Of a stretch of DNA of 48,579 nucleotides, positions 8,940 through 17,531 are shown in pieces. Position numbers and translations under genes: made by a program. Source of the stretch: Lachnospiraceae bacterium A4 (GTDB taxonomy: Bacteria; Bacillota; Clostridia; Lachnospirales; Lachnospiraceae); contig KE159547.1 of the NCBI GenBank assembly GCA_000403215.2, positions 1-48,579 on the forward strand, given 5' to 3'. Within the stretch, counting starts at the first letter, position 1. The number at the start of each line of letters is the position of its first letter. Under the pieces are notes generated by a model that did not search any database, was not told the DNA's origin, and was given only the letters and a program-made list of their open reading frames with translations.

Positions 8940-9356
8940 ATGGCAAAGGTAAAAGAAGTTTGGGTAAGATTCAGCGACACGGAAACCTATTATGAGAAAG
9001 AGGGAGAGTTGCTTTCAATTCTTGCCAATGCATCAGGAGATTGTGTTGTAAAGGTGTACATAGAGAATATCAGAAGCTGCAAAGAATTACATGATATGTC
9101 TTTCGACAAAGAACAGCTTTCTCTGCTTACCGATGCTTTTGGTGAAGAAAATGTAAGGTATCAGGAGAGAGAAATCAAAACGGAGATTAAATGGAGCAGG
9201 CCAACGGAAGTACCTAAAATCAAGCAGCTTCTCCCTTGTAGGCATGATATACTTGGAATTTCCCCATTGGATGAAGCTGTCTATGATGTGTGTGGATATG
9301 AATTAGAGGGCGGCGAGATATGGCCGGAGGCAGGAAAGCCGGATGAACAGAAATAA
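8940..9356 (+). CDS. Element-encoded protein of unknown function
   Basis: 138 residues starting at ATG 8940 after AAAGGAG (7-base spacing). The N-terminal two thirds (VWVRFSDTETYYEKEGELLSIL...VVKVYIENIRSCKEL...LLTDAFGEENVRY) resemble, only weakly by eye, the small C-terminal domain of bacterial replicative DNA polymerases, where a short chain also pairs values with VKVY. I would not rely on that. It overlaps the next gene by 14 bases and follows the primase, so a role in replication of the conjugative element is plausible. GC and codon use match its neighbours. Confidence 0.7.
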   Translation: MAKVKEVWVRFSDTETYYEKEGELLSILANASGDCVVKVYIENIRSCKELHDMSFDKEQLSLLTDAFGEENVRYQEREIKTEIKWSRPTEVPKIKQLLPCRHDILGISPLDEAVYDVCGYELEGGEIWPEAGKPDEQK

Positions 9357-9597
9357 AATTATCAGTTTAGCGGATGCGCCGGGGCTGCCTGCTGCCAGTA
9401 TGGCATTTTATGACCGATACCGGGAGCGGATCACTGGCATTGAAAGTGTGGAGCAGAGGAACAATATTCTTTCTGAAATGCAGCAGGATTTTGAAAGAGA
9501 GGTAAGGCAGGAGCCGCAGAACCGGGATAAGCTGTCGGAGGTTTACCAGTTGCTAAAGCGGAAATGTTGGGAGGTTGGCTTATTTGGTAACGAATGA
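9343..9597 (+). CDS. Small helical protein, unknown
   Basis: 84 residues, MNRNKIISLADAPGLPAASMAFYDRYRERITGIE..., predicted mostly helical and charged. The start overlaps the end of the preceding gene and the end overlaps the next one, so the three genes are translationally coupled. Similar small proteins lie beside primases in clostridial conjugative elements, but I know no function for them. Confidence 0.65.
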   Translation: MNRNKIISLADAPGLPAASMAFYDRYRERITGIESVEQRNNILSEMQQDFEREVRQEPQNRDKLSEVYQLLKRKCWEVGLFGNE

Positions 9598-10003
9598 AGA
9601 ATTGAAAAAAATCTATGGAATGTTCACGGACGCATGGAAATTTTACAAGAAATATGCAGGCATACAGCAATCAGAAGATGAGAGATGGCAGCAGTTGGTT
9701 GATGAATCCGGGCAGATAGCAAAGAAGTATGATAATGCGAAACTGGCGATTGCCTTATTACTGGCGGCTATTGATGAACTGGAAAGGAAAAGCAAGATCC
9801 TGAAAGTGGCCTGCAAAGGGCTTGAAGCTATTTCGCCGTGGATTCTGCTATCTGTCAGACAGGGCAAGTCTTTTGACACTCTGGCGGTGCGGTGGGAACT
9901 GGGGGAGATAGAAAAGCCGCCATTTTGCAGGACTGATTTTTATTCGTGCAGGCGGCGGTTTTTCGCCAATTTGGATAAGGAACTGAAAGAAAGGGGCGCA
10001 TAG
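9584..10003 (+). CDS. Element-encoded helical protein, unknown
   Basis: 139 residues if begun at TTG 9584, which has GGAGG 9 bases upstream. A TTG at 9575 is in frame but sits on the ribosome binding site. The N-terminus VTNEELKKIYGMFTDAWKFYKKY... is a conserved pattern in clostridial element genes. The C-terminal half holds LAVRWELGEIEKPPFCRTDFYSCRRRFF. No catalytic motif is seen. The next gene starts 2 bases after the stop, so the run is one operon. Confidence 0.65.
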   Translation: MVTNEELKKIYGMFTDAWKFYKKYAGIQQSEDERWQQLVDESGQIAKKYDNAKLAIALLLAAIDELERKSKILKVACKGLEAISPWILLSVRQGKSFDTLAVRWELGEIEKPPFCRTDFYSCRRRFFANLDKELKERGA

Positions 10004-10004
10004 C

Positions 10005-10535
10005 GTGAAGTCATACAAATTTGATATTGAGAGCATAAAGAAATTGACAAAACAAATGGTTGTTCTGATTGATACGAGGGAGAAGCGGAACGAACACATA
10101 TTGTCATATTTCGATAAGCAAGGGATTACATACCGAAAAGAAAAACTGGATTTTGGGGATTATACTTTTCTGCTGCCCTCTGCCGCAACCGGGCAGGGAG
10201 ATATATATTTCCATGATTCGATTGTGATTGAACGAAAAGCCAGTTTAGAAGAATTATCCGGCAATTTGGCACAGAAACGGCAGCAGTTTGAAGCGGAATT
10301 TTTGAAAGCCAGGAACGCCGGAGCGAAAATATATTTGATGGTTGAGGATATGGGCGGCTATTCCTCTATCATTTCCCACAAGTATAATACACAGCTTACG
10401 CCCGTTTCTTTTATGTCAAGCCTGAAAACGTGGGAGAGCCGTTTCGGATGCAATGTGCAGTTCATAGATAGCCAGTACAGCGGATATTTCATATACAGCA
10501 CATTTTCCTATTTCTGCCGGGAGGTATTGAAATAG
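10005..10535 (+). CDS. ERCC4-type nuclease
   Basis: 176 residues from GTG 10005, which follows AGGGG. The ERCC4/XPF nuclease signature is complete: VLIDTREKR (about residue 24), LDFGDYTF (about 50), IVIERKASLEELSGNL (about 75-90). The acidic residues of D-T-R-E, G-D-Y and E-R-K bind the metal. Such stand-alone nucleases are common in phage and conjugative elements and cut branched DNA, but their role there is not settled. The gene is intact amid broken ones and is the last gene of the run from 8940. Confidence 0.88.
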   Translation: MKSYKFDIESIKKLTKQMVVLIDTREKRNEHILSYFDKQGITYRKEKLDFGDYTFLLPSAATGQGDIYFHDSIVIERKASLEELSGNLAQKRQQFEAEFLKARNAGAKIYLMVEDMGGYSSIISHKYNTQLTPVSFMSSLKTWESRFGCNVQFIDSQYSGYFIYSTFSYFCREVLK

Positions 10536-10662
10536 CCAGTGGCAGCAGGCCGCATTTGAAAAGAGGGTGCATCTATTCAGCGGCAGGGGCGCAGCGGAAT
10601 TATCGGCAGGGGATATGTGGTTATTGTGTAACGTGGCGCAGTAACTACGGAAAGGAAATATT

Positions 10663-11285
10663 ATGTTTTGTGTTATTCAGGAAATGAATGTAAAAAAATC
10701 TGATAAAGGTGGATATGCAAAGGAACTGAAATCGGAATATTTATCAATTATTTTCAATGGGGAGGACATAGGGCATTACTGGCATTTCTACGGCAACGAA
10801 AGATTTGAACGGCCAGTAAAGAAAGCCTACCGCATAAGCATACATCACAGCTTCAGGAAAAACGGATAAGTCCAAAAGAAGCAGTTTGCATTATGCACAG
10901 TGAATTATTATGATTTGGCAACGGATTTTTTCAGCTTGTATGATTGGTGCAATAGTAAAATAAATTTGGCAGCAGAGGGATTGTCTGCAAGCGTTGATGA
11001 AATTTATGAACTTGTTGAAAAGAAAATCGAACCGTTGATAGATAAAATTCAAGGTGAGTTCCATGAAACCGAAGAATATAAAACACATGAAAAGCACGAA
11101 AAAATAACTACGATATATGCGGCTAAGAAAGCACAGTTCCTAACTACAATGAAGCTGACAAGGCCATGTTAAAAAAGTTCTACCGCACATTATCAAAGGC
11201 ATTTCACCCGGACAGTAACCCGGATAAGGACACAAGCGGGGAAATGAAGATGCTGAACCGCCTGAAAAGCGATTGGGGAGTATAG
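10663..11285 (+). pseudogene. J-domain-like element protein, broken
   Basis: MFCVIQEMNVKKSDKGGYAKEL...AYRISIHHSFRKNG is the N-terminus of a family found in clostridial conjugative elements. A TAA at 10867-10869 replaces a conserved lysine. The same frame then continues KKQFALCTVNYYDL to about 11130. A deletion or frameshift follows, and the C-terminal YNEADKAMLKKFYRTLSKAFHPDSNPDKD with the J-domain HPD motif ends at 11285. At least two lesions make it a pseudogene. The J-domain suggests a DnaK partner, of unknown purpose in the element. Confidence 0.75.
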
Positions 11286-11348
11286 GTTTTTGTAACGGTT
11301 TTTCCCTGATTTTTCAGCAAAAGGCAGCAGAGGGGAAAATACATAAAA

Positions 11349-11660
11349 TGCACAAAAGTGCACACAAAAAAGAGTTTTATTCGCTGAATGTTGCGAAAAG
11401 TGGAATAAAAAAGAGTTTTGCAACACGATAATGCGCAGGAGGAAAGTTCGAGAAAATTCGAGCAAAAAAAAGAGTTTCTTTACACGATACACGTGCGAGA
11501 GGAAAAGTGCAAAAATGCACAGAAATGCACACCAAAAAAAGAAGTTTAATGACACGGTATAGGAGCAAGGGAAAAGTCTTGATTTTCCGGGCAAAACTGA
11601 ATTAGTGGACACGATACGCGCGCAGGAGAAAAGTTACAAAAAGTTACACTAAAAAAGAAT
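11349..11660. repeat. Degenerate array with phased A-tracts (units of 57-70 bp)
   Basis: Units share AAAAAAGAGTTT and ACACGATA (at 11423, 11482, 11552 as ACACGGTA, and 11609). Each unit also holds its own short word repeated exactly 10 bp apart across an A-tract: TGCAC at 11349 and 11359, TTCGAG at 11447 and 11457, ATGCAC at 11515 and 11525, GTTAC at 11633 and 11643. No frame is open throughout. Ten-base phasing of A-tracts is expected to curve DNA. It could be an origin, a partition site or a regulatory region of the dead conjugative element. This is unexplained. Confidence 0.65.
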
Positions 11661-11697
11661 GTGCATCAAGACATATCGGACACCCTAGATTGCGCAG

Positions 11698-11935
11698 CCC
11701 CTAAAAAGTATTCGGAGATTTCGGAGTCCATAAAAGGCATTTAGAGATTTTATAGCCCCTAAAAGAGTATGCCGAGATTCCCAAGACCTTAAAAGGGCGG
11801 CGCACAATCGGCAGTTCCGGCAGTCATAAGAAAGTAACCCAACATTTCAGATACCATAAAAGGGGCTTGTATCCTCACATTTCTTACACCCTAAAAGGGA
11901 GCAGAGAGCAGCCGGCAGAACCTAACAAAACCTTA
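11698..11935. repeat. Degenerate repeats of about 30 bp
   Basis: The pattern CC-x-TAAAAG followed by a purine-rich stretch recurs with TAAAA or a variant at 11702, 11731, 11760, 11790, 11827, 11857, 11892 and 11923. Spacing is 29-31 bp with two longer intervals. Several units contain GAGATT followed by T or C. Related CCTGAAAGAACC-like pieces continue to about 12030. Frames are full of stops. It could be a fossil repeat protein with a 10-residue period or a non-coding minisatellite. Confidence 0.5.
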
Positions 11936-12190
11936 TATTTCCGGGGGTGTGGAACTTGTGAAAACCTGTTATTTCCCGGTACATAGAACCTGAAAGAACC
12001 TGAACCTTTAACCCTAAATATCCCTAAAGAATAGCTTTATAGTCCTGCTGCCCTCTGCAAAACTTAGTATTTCCGGGAATTATGCGCCTGCTGCCATATC
12101 GGAGATTTTCGGTGTAAATCGTACAAAATAGTACACAAAAAAGAGAACGGTTATTGTAACGGCACTATGCCGGGAAAGGATAGACACAGT

Positions 12191-12643
12191 ATGAGATTGA
12201 ACGGTAAAAGGATTGTGGAAGTCATGGAGGAAAAGAGCCTGACAGAAGAAACGGTATGCAGCAGGACGGAGCTTTATCAGAAGTCTTTCCAGTGGATTGT
12301 AAAAGATGGCTTTGCATCCGAGGACGCAGCGGAACGGATAGCGGATGCAGTCGGCTTGACAGTGGGGGAAATCCTGCTGCCGGAAATCACTGGAAATGTG
12401 GAGAATGTGATTGAGTTCGTAAAGGATAGTGAGAGGGCGGCGGTCACTTTCTGCCAGGGGCGGTATAAGAGCCGCATTAAGAAGCTGGCAGCAGAACGCC
12501 CGGAGGAATGCGAGATTGTGGCAGAGAATCAGGATGGCAGCTTGTGCGCCCATATCCCGGTTGCATGGATAAAGATAAACCCTACAAAACAGCTTTCAGA
12601 AGAGCAACGCAGAGAGATAGCGGAGAGGTTCAAGCGGAAATAG
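12191..12643 (+). CDS. XRE-like regulator of a conjugative element
   Basis: 150 residues from ATG 12191. The first 60 (LNGKRIVEVMEEKSLTEETVCSRTELYQKSFQWIVKDGFASEDAAERIADAVGLTVGEIL) have the layout of an XRE helix-turn-helix. The rest (NVENVIEFVKDSERAAVTFCQGRYKSRIKKLAAERPEECEI) is a conserved tail known in clostridial conjugative elements, without an assigned role. It is intact and follows the repeat region, which it could bind. A TTG start upstream at 12167 is less likely because it has no ribosome binding site. Confidence 0.7.
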   Translation: MRLNGKRIVEVMEEKSLTEETVCSRTELYQKSFQWIVKDGFASEDAAERIADAVGLTVGEILLPEITGNVENVIEFVKDSERAAVTFCQGRYKSRIKKLAAERPEECEIVAENQDGSLCAHIPVAWIKINPTKQLSEEQRREIAERFKRK

Positions 12644-12768
12644 TTTCAAATGCCTTATAGTAGGGCTTGCAGAGGGGCAAATTCGGCTTGAAATGGCGCA
12701 AGGGTAGAAATATAAGGGTAGGGGGATGAAATGAGAAAATAGGCTTTTAAAACGTGAATAGACAGAGA

Positions 12769-12806
12769 AAACCGCCCTTGTACTTTTGGCGAGTGTCGGG
12801 GCGGTG
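12769..12806 (-). terminator. Terminator of hicAB
   Basis: The stem ACCGCCC (12771-12777) pairs with GGGCGGT (12799-12805). On the minus strand it is followed by TTTTC. It lies about 45 bases past the hicB stop. Confidence 0.65.
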
Positions 12807-12848
12807 TTCTTATCAGGTAACGCATATTCTGTTTTGGGCTGCTGCCAG

Positions 12849-13277
12849 TCATAGCGATTGTACTTTTGTCAATAAGGCATCCTGCAATACTTTTGAAAAG
12901 TTGATGCTTTTTTCCTCACAAAGAGTATTCAGCCACATGGGGATGCTTAAAGTCTTTTTTACTGCCTTGTCACTGTGCTGCCTTGCGTATTCGGTCATAT
13001 CCACCAGTACCATATTGACGAAAGCGCTTTCCGCAGCGGATTCCATTTCAAATTCTTTCAGGATGGCAGCAGGATTGATTTCGCCTAATGAACTGGGAGC
13101 CGGTAGGGGATCGCCGTCACGCAGAGCAGTAAACAGATGCAGGCCGCAGGCATCTTGAGCCATGCGCATAGCGTCCGCCACATTATCCCCAAAAGTTGCG
13201 AGGTTTCCCAAATCTGGGAAAATGACTGATATTTTGCCCTCTTCCTCATAGAAAACAGCCGGGTATACATAATTCAT
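12849..13277 (-). CDS. hicB: HicB antitoxin
   Basis: 142 residues. The N-terminal HicB fold is YPAVFYEEEGKISVIFPDLGNLATFGDNVADAMRMAQDACGLHL (residues 4-48), followed by a DNA-binding C-terminus (KKTLSIPMWLNTLCEEKSINFSKVLQDALL). It binds and neutralises the HicA mRNA interferase and represses the operon. It lies 54 bases behind hicA. Toxin-first order is usual for HicAB. Intact, with AAGGAGCAATG at the start. Confidence 0.9.
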   Translation of the reverse strand: MNYVYPAVFYEEEGKISVIFPDLGNLATFGDNVADAMRMAQDACGLHLFTALRDGDPLPAPSSLGEINPAAILKEFEMESAAESAFVNMVLVDMTEYARQHSDKAVKKTLSIPMWLNTLCEEKSINFSKVLQDALLTKVQSL

Positions 13278-13331
13278 AAATCATTGCTCCTTTCCGTGTA
13301 ATCTATATTGTTTGCAAGGGGCAGGGGCTTG

Positions 13332-13511
13332 TTACAGCCCCGCCTGCTTGCGTATGGATTTAACAATACTTTTCGGGATGTCATCGGGATGATTCGGGAC
13401 GCTTACTTTCCCGGGCTTTGTTGGGTGTTTGTATTGGTAATGTGAGCCGCTTATGTCTGACACGTACCATCCATCATCCTTTAGCATCCGGTCGGCTTCT
13501 CTGAATCTCAT
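13332..13511 (-). CDS. hicA: HicA toxin (mRNA interferase)
   Basis: 59 residues from ATG 13511, which has AAGGAGG 8 bases upstream. A longer frame from 13544 lacks one. The double-stranded-RNA-binding-like HicA fold is complete: ADRMLKDDGWYVSDISGSHYQYKHPTKPGKVSVPNHPDDIPKSIVKSIRKQAG, with the catalytic histidine in GSHYQYKH. It degrades mRNA when HicB is lost, stabilising the element that carries it. Confidence 0.92.
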   Translation of the reverse strand: MRFREADRMLKDDGWYVSDISGSHYQYKHPTKPGKVSVPNHPDDIPKSIVKSIRKQAGL

Positions 13512-13529
13512 GTATGTTTCCTCCTTACA

Positions 13530-13597
13530 ATTATATAATAACACGTATTTTACGTATTGTTAAGAGAAAAACATAAAAAATATACGTATTTTACGTA
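13530..13597 (-). promoter_or_regulatory. hicAB promoter with two operator copies
   Basis: On the minus strand TTAACA (13558-13563) and TATTAT (13535-13540) are 17 bases apart. The palindromic word ACGTATTTTACGTA occurs exactly at 13543-13556, filling the spacer, and again at 13584-13597, 41 bases (about four helical turns) upstream. This fits cooperative autorepression by HicB. The promoter call is by pattern only. Confidence 0.6.
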
Positions 13598-13805
13598 AAT
13601 ATTATATGTAGATACCAGGAAAGTATGCAGACTGGCAGCAGGAAATAAGGGAATCCCCACAAATGGGGAAAGCGCAAAAGTGCGCTATCCTGTTGCCGTC
13701 TTGCTTTTTATCAGACGTTACATAAACAAGGCAGAGCCGCTAAACAACGAATTTCGTCCTTTAAAGGTTCGATTTGAAATGTAACCTTGCAGAGCATAAC
13801 CGCCA
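13598..13805. other. Non-coding junction before the ABC permease remnant
   Basis: It holds two small hairpins (CCCCACAAATGGGG at about 13656 and AGCGCAAAAGTGCGCT at about 13670) and no gene. The permease homology starts abruptly at about 13806 without its first membrane segment, so a rearrangement breakpoint lies here. Confidence 0.4.
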
Positions 13806-15684
13806 GTGACAACATACCTGGAATTTTCAGGGAGCAGATTTGAACCTGGACGGACTTCAATTCCCGCCTTGCCAGACATACAGAAAAAAGCAGGAATTGT
13901 AGAGGGTACTTCCCTTTACCATGAAAACGGATACTATGAAACGGTTGACCTCTTGGCGGCTGATATGGAAGCATTCAATCAAATCAATAAACCACGACTG
14001 ATTGGTGATGGCGAAGTTACCGCATTTTCCGGCAATCAGATTATCTTGCCAGACAGGTTTACATCAAAATATGGCATAGAAAAGGGCGATACTGTTACCT
14101 TGCAGATAAATGGCTCGCCAGTGGATTTTGAAGTAGCGGAAATTGCCGCTTATGACACAGTTTTCCTGCGTCACACAAGGGGGGCAACAGCACTTCTGCC
14201 TTTGGAAACCATAAAAGAAGTTTTGGGGTGGGAGGACGGTTATAGCGAAATTCTGATTGAACCTGCCCCAAATAGTACAACAGGCAATCTTATTTCTGAA
14301 CTGAAAAATGCTCTTGATAACGGAAAGTACCGGGTATCGGAGGTTATCAATGAAGCGCAGATAGCCGCCGACGCAAGGCAGAAATCCATGCCTTTCTTTC
14401 TAATCAGTTTCTTTTCATTAACTATGAGTATTTTTATCATTTACAGCAGCTATAAAGTCATTACCTTAGACCGTTTACCGATCATTGGCACATTCCGCAG
14501 TATCGGCGCGACAGAAAAGACCGTAACCCGTATTCTGCTTTTGGAAAGCCTGTTTTACGGCTGCACAGGCGGGGTGATTGGTATTCCTATTGGTATGATT
14601 GTATTAAAAGGCATTTTGCAGGGAATGGGCAAATCATTATCGCAGGGAATTGAAATCCCCATTGCTATATCTATTCCCGGCGTTATTCTTTCTTTTGCGG
14701 TTGCGGTGATCGTGTCTTTGCTTTCGGCATGGCTGCCTGTCCGCAGGGCAAGCCGGCTGCCGATAAAGGATATTGTCTTAGGTACGGTGGAGGAAAAGCA
14801 CATTCCGCGTCCTCTGATTGTCGGAATAGGGATTGTATTGTTTATCGTGTCCGCTTTGCTGCCGCACTTTGCGTCCGGCACTATGCTTTATCTTGCGGGC
14901 GGTTTTTCCCTGTTAGGTCTGATTGCTGCTACTATCCTTGTGATACCGATTTTCACAAATATAGCAAGCGCAGGATTGGAGCGCTTCTATGGTGCGGCAG
15001 CAGGAAATGAGGGCAGGATCGCCGCCCGCAACATGAAAGATAATAAGAATGTCACGCAGAATATTACGCTGCTGTTCATCAGCATATCAGCAATTATTGC
15101 AATCCGTGTAGTGGGGAATTTTGTGACAACTTATATCAGCGACGTATTTCATGGCGCAGAGCTTCAAGGCTTTGCCGACGGACACATGAAGCCGGAATTT
15201 GTGGAACAGGTAAAAGAGATGGACGGAGCAGAAAAAGTATTACCTCTTTATGTATTTAAGAATTTTAGCTTATACCGCCGAAGACCTCGACGCAATCATG
15301 GTACAGATACGGGCTTTGTTTGGGGAAACCTCAAATTGGAGCCGCACCGTGGAGGAATTTAATAACGACGCGCTCGCAACTGTTGGCGCATTTTTACAGC
15401 CAATGCACAGCATGACCTATTTTATCCTGCTGCTTGCGACTGTCGGCGTTATCAATAACCTTTTAATCAACTATATACAAAAGCGGCGCACCATTGCCAT
15501 GTATAAATCCATTGGACTCAGTAACCGTCAAAACAGAAAGATGACACTGATAGAGGGCTTTTCTTCCGGGCTTATCGGCGCTGTCATTGCGATTGTTGTT
15601 TCTTACATGGAAATACAAACGATTTTCCTTGTTGCGGGACCCAAAATTTCAATGACTTTTGAGATAGGAGGACTTGCCAAATGA
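13806..15684 (+). pseudogene. FtsX/MacB-type ABC permease, truncated and frameshifted
   Basis: The frame from 13806 has no proper start and lacks the first membrane segment. It carries the external domain and the 3-4 helix FtsX block (FFLISFFSLTMSIFIIYSS onward, about residues 195-325), a second membrane set, then LPLYVFKN at about 15262. There the frame shifts. Homology resumes as YTAEDLDAIMVQIRALFGETSNWSRTVEEF with a final FtsX block and stop at 15684, roughly 100 residues being lost between. The ATPase start overlaps the stop (ATGA). The pair would export peptides or drugs or act as a sensor, but the permease is probably dead. Confidence 0.8.
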
Positions 15685-16367
15685 ACATATTAACAGAGGA
15701 AGTTGCCATTGAGGGCAGAAATATAATTAAGGACTTTCAACTTGGTGATACCAAAACAAGAGTGCTTAAAAACATATCGCTGAAAGTGATACAGGGTGAA
15801 TTTGTTTCCATCATGGGACAGTCCGGCTCTGGAAAAAGTACGCTGCTTTATATTCTCGGAGGGCTTGATGTACCCACAAGTGGATCTGTCTTTATGAAAG
15901 GCATGGATATATCAAAATTCAATGATGAAAAAATGAGCCGGATAAGGCGGCAGAATATAGGATTTGTTTTTCAGTTTTACAACCTTATCCCCAACTTGAA
16001 TGTGGCAGAAAATATCATGCTTCCGCTTTTGTTGGACGGAAAGAAAATGCGGGACTACAAAAAACCGCTGAAAGATATTTTAGAGGTAGTCGGCTTATCG
16101 GACAAACGGGGGCATACCCCACGCGAATTGTCCGGGGGACAACAGCAACGTGTCGCAATCGCCCGCGCACTAATTGGAAATCCCGAAATCCTGTTTGCAG
16201 ACGAACCGACGGGAAACCTCGATAGTCATACAGGAGCGGAGATAATGAGTTTGTTGCAGCGTATCAACAAGGAACGCGGACAGACAATTATCATGGTTAC
16301 GCATTCACCGGAAGCGGCGAAAAGCAGCAACCGTGTTATCACCGTAAGTGACGGACTACTTGAATAA
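15681..16367 (+). CDS. ABC transporter ATPase, LolD/MacB class
   Basis: 228 residues, intact. Walker [10 protein letters not shown] (about 45-53), Q-loop [18 protein letters not shown], signature LSGGQQQR (about 151), Walker [14 protein letters not shown] (about 170), H-loop MVTHS. This family powers FtsX-type permeases, here the damaged one just upstream, with which it is translationally coupled. Without that partner its role is unclear. Confidence 0.9.
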   Translation: MNILTEEVAIEGRNIIKDFQLGDTKTRVLKNISLKVIQGEFVSIMGQSGSGKSTLLYILGGLDVPTSGSVFMKGMDISKFNDEKMSRIRRQNIGFVFQFYNLIPNLNVAENIMLPLLLDGKKMRDYKKPLKDILEVVGLSDKRGHTPRELSGGQQQRVAIARALIGNPEILFADEPTGNLDSHTGAEIMSLLQRINKERGQTIIMVTHSPEAAKSSNRVITVSDGLLE

Positions 16368-16430
16368 CCACACCATTTAACCGAATAGAAATACAATCTG
16401 CCGGACGGCGGCAAAGAAAAAAACGTCAAA

Positions 16431-16592
16431 AAGCAGACATATTTTCGTGCCTGTTCACTTGATTATTTGGCAGAATTGCTTGCAGAACCTGAGAAAAGTA
16501 TGGAACAAATAGAGTATTTGTGGACTACAAATGAAAAATTGTCTGTTTTAACAAATAATACGCAAAACATCTACTATGATACCTTTGGATAA
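16431..16592 (+). pseudogene. C-terminal fragment of an unknown gene
   Basis: A 53-codon frame without a start reads KQTYFRACSLDYLAELLAEP...EYLWTTNEKLSVLTNNTQNIYYDTFG and stop. Composition looks protein-like, but I recognise no family. It is probably the tail of a gene cut by the rearrangements around it. Confidence 0.3.
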
Positions 16593-16711
16593 TACAAATG
16601 CGAATAAACTGTAACGCCTGGGTATGGACAGTGGATGTCAGCGGATATTTTCTGACTTTCGAGAAGTTTCTTATTTTCAGGCCTTCTCAAAATCGGTCAA
16701 TGGAGGTAAAA

Positions 16712-16798
16712 TTGACAGAAGAGGATAAAATCAGAGCATTATGTGGAGGCATCTGCAAATTTCAAAGACATAAAGCGAAAGGAATGACAAATCAATGA
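16712..16798 (+). CDS. Possible 28-residue protein coupled to the GyrI-like gene
   Basis: GGAGG lies 5 bases before a TTG that opens MTEEDKIRALCGGICKFQRHKAKGMTNQ. Its TGA overlaps the next ATG. The ribosome binding site and ATGA overlap suggest real translation, or the tail of a lost regulator gene. Unrecognised. Confidence 0.3.
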   Translation: MTEEDKIRALCGGICKFQRHKAKGMTNQ

Positions 16799-17256
16799 AA
16801 ATCGAAAGATGCAAAAAAGAGCCCTTTATCGTAATAGGAAAAGAAGGGTCAACAACGGACGGAACAGACTTTATTCAAAAGCTATGGAACGATGCGAATT
16901 CCCACTTTGGGGAAGTCGCACATTTGGCAAAGAAAGATGAGAATGGAAACATTCGTGGAATATGGGGTGCGATGTCTGACTTTTCCCGTTCCTTCCAGCC
17001 CTGGGAGGGATTCAATCAGGGACTTTACCTTGCAGGCGTGGAATGTAAGGATGATTCGGAAGCCCCTGACGGTTGGACAAAGTGGGTAATTCCCGGCTAT
17101 GAATATATCTATGTAGAACGTGAAAATGAGGATACCTTCTCAGAAGTTATCAAATATCTGGAAGAGAATGGTATGTCATTGGCAGGAGCCGTTCATGACT
17201 TTACCTGTCCACAGACTGGAAAGGCATACCTGTTTTTCCCAATTAGAAAATTGTAA
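16795..17256 (+). CDS. GyrI-like / effector-binding domain protein
   Basis: 153 residues with the GyrI-like small-molecule-binding pattern: MKIERCKKEPFIVIGKEGSTTDGTDFIQKLWNDANSHF at the front, GIWGAMSD and the tryptophan-rich GWTKWVIPGYEYIYVE in the middle, and a final AYLFFPIRK strand. Stand-alone members of this domain family bind or hydrolyse drug-like compounds, or act as effector sensors for MerR/AraC regulators. No DNA-binding domain is attached. A terminator follows, so it ends a transcription unit. Confidence 0.8.
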   Translation: MKIERCKKEPFIVIGKEGSTTDGTDFIQKLWNDANSHFGEVAHLAKKDENGNIRGIWGAMSDFSRSFQPWEGFNQGLYLAGVECKDDSEAPDGWTKWVIPGYEYIYVERENEDTFSEVIKYLEENGMSLAGAVHDFTCPQTGKAYLFFPIRKL

Positions 17257-17283
17257 AAATATATACTTAGACAACAGAAACAA

Positions 17284-17348
17284 CCGCAAGTAACGGAAAA
17301 GGCTATCCTCTATTGCAATAGGGGATAGCCTGTAATCCGTTGCTTTTT
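17284..17348 (+). terminator. Long terminator hairpin
   Basis: The inner stem AGGCTATCC with GGATAGCCT and the outer stem AGTAACGGA with TCCGTTGCT are followed by TTTTT (to 17348). It ends the GyrI-like unit. Confidence 0.7.
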
Positions 17349-17445
17349 AACGCATTATAAGTTTCCGGTTGTACAGCCGTCGGACGTTCCAATATCCATC
17401 GGATTCTAAGATGATTCTAAACCAACACTGCGGATTTTGCAGGAG

Positions 17446-17489
17446 GGTTTAGGAGATGGGGTGCTTCGGAACCCTGTTTTTTTGCGGTT
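17446..17489 (+). terminator. Second hairpin with T run
   Basis: GGGTT at about 17447 pairs with AACCC at about 17470 and is followed by seven T. No gene on the plus strand lies between this and the previous terminator, so a lost gene probably ended here. 17349-17531 otherwise holds nothing I can name. Confidence 0.4.
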
Positions 17490-17531
17490 TTTAGACTATA
17501 TCATATGGCATTGGATAGAACCGGAAGCAAA

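Noticed and set aside
11349-11935. CRISPR array
   Set aside because: Unit lengths vary, repeats are strongly degenerate, spacers are not uniform and no cas genes are present.
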